Source of the DNA: Marine Group II euryarchaeote MED-G33
Lineage (GTDB): Archaea; Thermoplasmatota; Poseidoniia; Poseidoniales; Thalassarchaeaceae
Assembly: GCA_949538655.1 (NCBI GenBank)
Contig: CATISE010000215.1
Coordinates: 1 to 15,547 of the forward strand
Reading direction: 5' to 3'
DNA: 15,547 nucleotides
The notes beneath the pieces were generated by a model. The model saw only the letters and a program-made list of their open reading frames with translations. It had not been told where the DNA came from and did no database searches. Position 1 is the first letter of the stretch. The number at the start of each line of letters is the position of its first letter. The translations under genes were made by a program, and so were the position numbers. Below, in pieces: positions 13,801 through 15,547 of the stretch.

Positions 13801-15098
13801 CTACCAATGAGATTTCAATGGAGTTGACAGATTCTTCAGGGCCTCAAACACTCTACACAGGTATTTTCTGGACATTGGACTCCAACATACAATTGTCTGA
13901 TTTCTCGATATCCTTGGCTGATGATCCACTGAATACTCCGCTTTCAGAGGATGATTATGTCGCACTTAATGCAAGATTGAAGATCAGTGGTCATGTTCGA
14001 TATGCATCCGCAGATTTGGCTCCACCGGCGAATTCCTACACCATTGAACTTGAAGTCCCATCCGACCTTCCTCTGATGGTAACAGCAGATGATGAGGGGT
14101 ATTTCTCAGGTGAGGTATCTGCTTTCAGCAATGGGTTCTATAGGGTGAATATTCTTTTGAATCAAGCTCCAGGAATCGTTGAATCAACTCCTTCTTCCTT
14201 GCGTTTACAGGTGGATGGGGATGCACCCACTCTCATCAGTTTCGAACCGACCTTCATTCCTGCCAATGCGACTGAAATCATTCTTCAGTTCAGTTTGCAA
14301 GACATCGGTGCAGGATTGTCCAATGAATCGTGGCCAATGACATGTCAGATCATGCGTGGCTTCACATCGATTGGTGAGCCTTTGCAGTCCACAGCAGTGC
14401 AGACCGTTGCGGGCCAAGTCTCTCGATACCAGGCCAATCTCTCCTTCCAACCGATGATTGCAGATGACAAACTGGATTGTTGGGTTGATGCCAATGACCT
14501 GACTGGAAATCCCATCACTGGACTCGGCTCGACCTCGACTTGGCCACTCCGGGTTCCAATCATCGAAGTACGCCCTGACATTGTGGCCACCCATGTCGTC
14601 CTAGATCCTACGAACCCACAATTTGGCATGGATACAACCGTCACAATCACATTGGAGAATCATGGTAATCAAACCACTGAGCCTTTCTTTGTGACCCTTG
14701 AGGCCCTCGGTGATGAAGTCGGACGCATTGAAGCAAGATTCCTTTCGGGACAACCCTCGACGATGATTTCCGTGGTGTGGAAGCCGGATTGGGAGGGTGA
14801 ACTCGATCTTCTGGTCCACGTCGATGCTGAGAATTCAATCGATGAAATCAATGAAAATAACACGTTGACACTCACTCTTGAAATTCAACCCACTCCAGAA
14901 GAAGGCTTCTTCTCACTCAATGTGATTGGTGGCATCGCTCTACTGCTGATGTTTGGAGTTGCCATGTTCGCTCTCGCAGTGATGTTCCTACGTGGGAGTC
15001 GTTACGAAGAAGAATGGGAAGATGAGGGTGAATTCGATGAAAGAGGTGGCGTGACTGACTCCGCGGACCCCTTACACGAGGACTATGTCGAAGATTGA
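10845..15098 (+). CDS. Giant anchored cell-surface protein with DNRLRE-like and CARDB domains
   Basis: This 1417-residue protein is exported and membrane-held. It begins with a Sec-type signal peptide (hydrophobic ~14-32, no twin Arg) and ends with a single helix at ~1359-1384 followed by an acidic 33-residue cytoplasmic tail. Between lie beta-rich modules: a DVGNDGDLEW module (98-107), a DNRLRE-like region (~170-385, with WGNATHLN, SVYWFNLTQL, TWNNA..., LTDLIQGWVNGTIPNQGLLL and GPRLTIVFE), a second DVGNDGSSEW module (397-406), several Ig/carbohydrate-binding-like repeats, and a CARDB domain (~1243-1347, RPDIVATHV...TITLENHGNQTTEPFFV...IDEINENNT). Asn-x-Ser/Thr sites are abundant, as expected for a glycosylated archaeal surface protein. 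Three cysteines occur, two of them close together (in MTCQI and KLDCWV). No protease or glycosidase active site is evident, so I read it as an adhesin or S-layer-associated scaffold; that role is inference. The start has GGAGG 5 nt upstream. Confidence 0.85.
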   Translation: MMSTDNASSTRSALLLSLLFLASVFSAPGLFATVNGESVNHFGNSGFPQSVNITFPNSGHDVSTTLLLGATSVVSAASLDVRGWQGAAGDSPTTIGIDVGNDGDLEWAFGGSGNGSFGQVDEFSNGWHSAGVNLSTGSNSTYSIRLPLNATVSSASLEVSTLSELTLSGNDVEDAAMRKPSPSWGNATHLNCNYGNSSLIWVGKTEWSNWNIYRSVYWFNLTQLPAVTVLDANLSFWVEDGVNNANTGQANTIQHTYRVHPLLKDWIEGMESGSPVQQGPGVTWNNAIDNVTGNDYAWSNPGASGATDRGGAIANVTDSAANLEQTWMEFNSSSLTDLIQGWVNGTIPNQGLLLVGDESTSKPDGSRLSIPSSENSTHGPRLTIVFEGTDDVTGGLDVGNDGSSEWSHAGNLSNGTTTPDFSSTLNSLLANSTPTFTDVWGNDFVDIPLGVTGNATLVLGNIDIEYDWQPTVVDSTLTSEINQHLSGTTPDPTGNVTIPINVTSGSAGIVELSNLNINLGDRPPSVGSMMLPTDTLVPNGDTEVIGIQVTSYQGLANLSWLAMTPQITGVSNPPVLVYSFDNASSWISDDNGFVANVSGNWQPLNSDTGLMEWNLEVDWDWPEEQNVAWLGQVTTTDNLHTDRLSTETTNHERRLEIVDFHLWDDTAPSDGGPEVFEDEWVAGGDLLRATGVVHFLDQSSSPQPGDVRVELENVSGNSTTDLSGTFTINSVAPDANYYDGFTVSAKIAGPFESTPEGDAERLFNIDATDPGVLLNTPSGDRIIPDSKQLFNVSIADSIGIDDGSLRLRWWIESAHDDGDGIPSITEYASGPLQRQGDSEFYHATYDDTTNAQGQRVSLFIEGYDIAGNDLGSGPGFEQDLTNYISLVPSPTSFTGATLQYHGADTLVPSHSTWLNITLNDSNELGDIEEIVVDLGSNTELTWTDANGFSSNDPEVQILEYMLTSQGEEIHLNLSFSFTPMFNPSSATNEISMELTDSSGPQTLYTGIFWTLDSNIQLSDFSISLADDPLNTPLSEDDYVALNARLKISGHVRYASADLAPPANSYTIELEVPSDLPLMVTADDEGYFSGEVSAFSNGFYRVNILLNQAPGIVESTPSSLRLQVDGDAPTLISFEPTFIPANATEIILQFSLQDIGAGLSNESWPMTCQIMRGFTSIGEPLQSTAVQTVAGQVSRYQANLSFQPMIADDKLDCWVDANDLTGNPITGLGSTSTWPLRVPIIEVRPDIVATHVVLDPTNPQFGMDTTVTITLENHGNQTTEPFFVTLEALGDEVGRIEARFLSGQPSTMISVVWKPDWEGELDLLVHVDAENSIDEINENNTLTLTLEIQPTPEEGFFSLNVIGGIALLLMFGVAMFALAVMFLRGSRYEEEWEDEGEFDERGGVTDSADPLHEDYVED

Positions 15099-15102
15099 GA
15101 AA

Positions 15103-15175
15103 TGGACTCGGCCAGATTTGAACTGGCGATCTTCGCCATGTGAAGGCGACGTCATAACCCCTAGACCACGAGTCC
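15103..15175 (-). tRNA. tRNA-Val (anticodon CAC)
   Basis: Read on the minus strand from 15175, the sequence folds as a full cloverleaf of 73 bases: acceptor GGACTCG/CGAGTCC (7 bp), D arm GTCT...TGAC with GGGG in the loop and one T-T mismatch, anticodon arm TCGCC/GGCGA with loop TTCACAT (U33, anticodon CAC, reading GUG valine), a 5-base variable loop AGATC, and T arm GCCAG/CTGGC with loop TTCAAAT. The discriminator is A. There is no intron and no encoded CCA. It lies 4 bp behind the stop of the surface-protein gene, in opposite orientation. Confidence 0.95.
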
Positions 15176-15225
15176 GATGGCCCGGCCACTCACGAGCCTC
15201 GCTTAACGCTGACGCAATGATCCAA

Positions 15226-15540
15226 TTATTCGGAGACACGCGAGTTCATCAGTAGGATTATTGCAAGCGCAAATGGAAAAACCGATCCAACGATGGATGC
15301 CGCATCATATTCCACATTGCCGAGGAAATAATTCCACATGTCCATACCACCAATCCCCATGTGCCCAATCGCGAAGAAGCGCGCAAAGATGTGCAAATTC
15401 TCAGTGGTATACATTGAAACGACCCAATGGGACAAACCGAAAACAATCGCTAACATTCCAACATATCGTCCGATGATTATCCCTGATTCTGTGAGCTGAT
15501 CACCATTTACAAGTGAACCCGTTGGATTGAAAATAATCAT
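15226..15540 (-). CDS. Small membrane protein, function unknown (5' end may lie outside window)
   Basis: The 104-residue product is mainly hydrophobic, with segments at about 20-42, 49-65 and 81-98, and a polar N-terminus (MIIFNPTGSLVNGDQLTESG). I do not recognise a family. The stretch ARFFAIGHMGIGGMDMWNYF, between the second and third segments, contains His and Met residues that could bind a metal, but nothing confirms it. The ATG at 15540 is the first visible, and the frame remains open to the window edge, so an upstream start cannot be excluded. It lies upstream of, and in the same direction as, the tRNA-Val gene with a 50-bp gap. Confidence 0.6.
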   Translation of the reverse strand: MIIFNPTGSLVNGDQLTESGIIIGRYVGMLAIVFGLSHWVVSMYTTENLHIFARFFAIGHMGIGGMDMWNYFLGNVEYDAASIVGSVFPFALAIILLMNSRVSE

Positions 15541-15547
15541 GGTGCCA

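Noticed and set aside
1..15547. Mobile element, prophage, defence island or integration at the tRNA
   Set aside because: No transposase, integrase, phage structural gene or direct repeat of the tRNA 3' end was seen; the nuclease-like fold alone is not enough.

Overview
The window most resembles a fragment of a marine planktonic euryarchaeal genome (Marine Group II/Poseidoniales-like). This placement is inferred from gene content. It holds an archaeal/eukaryotic DRG-type GTPase with a TGS domain, an archaeal-type NMN adenylyltransferase, a COG2108-like radical SAM protein, TatC, a very large Asn/Ser/Thr-rich anchored surface protein, and a compact tRNA gene without encoded CCA. Bacterial-looking genes (GrpE, SerC, PdxT, DeoC) are interleaved with these. 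I see no mobile element, CRISPR array or rRNA. The layout is chromosomal, dense and built of short operons.

Layout. 1-1052 (+) is the 3' part of a UMF1/Atg22-type major facilitator transporter with an unusual ~150-residue extracytoplasmic insert. It collides tail-to-tail with a minus-strand cluster at 4294-1033: DRG GTPase, a two-helix membrane protein with a long acidic Pro-Glu tail, then tatC. A 117-bp divergent intergenic region with two GC-rich dyads (4295-4411) separates this from a plus-strand pair at 4412-5682: an unrecognised 234-aa protein overlapping the NMN adenylyltransferase gene by 4 bp (ATGA). These meet, again tail-to-tail with a 4-bp overlap, a six-gene minus-strand run at 9983-5679: a possible PD-(D/E)XK-fold protein, serC, pdxT, a COG2108-like radical SAM protein, grpE, and a DUF1499 membrane-anchored protein. 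Most of its inner junctions are coupled (ATGA, TGATG, or a gap of a few bases). A 92-bp divergent region leads to deoC (+, 10076-10753). A 4.25-kb gene for a cell-surface protein follows (10845-15098). A minus-strand tRNA-Val(CAC) sits 4 bp behind it, and the window ends in a small minus-strand membrane protein.

How the genes may work together. NMN adenylyltransferase (NAD), PdxT (pyridoxal phosphate) and SerC (a PLP-dependent enzyme of serine synthesis) give the middle a cofactor and amino-acid theme. DeoC and the nuclease-like protein could relate to DNA or nucleoside turnover. TatC, the transporter, the two-helix acidic protein and the giant surface protein are envelope functions.

Translation signals are unusually readable. 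Several starts, including one TTG and one GTG, carry sequences matching the 16S 3' end in nearly one register (GGAGG about 7 nt, or GGTGA 4 nt, before the start), and I used these to choose starts. The best candidates for new biology are the radical SAM protein and its operon, the acidic two-helix partner of tatC, the transporter insert, the structured leader of the DRG gene and the architecture of the surface protein.
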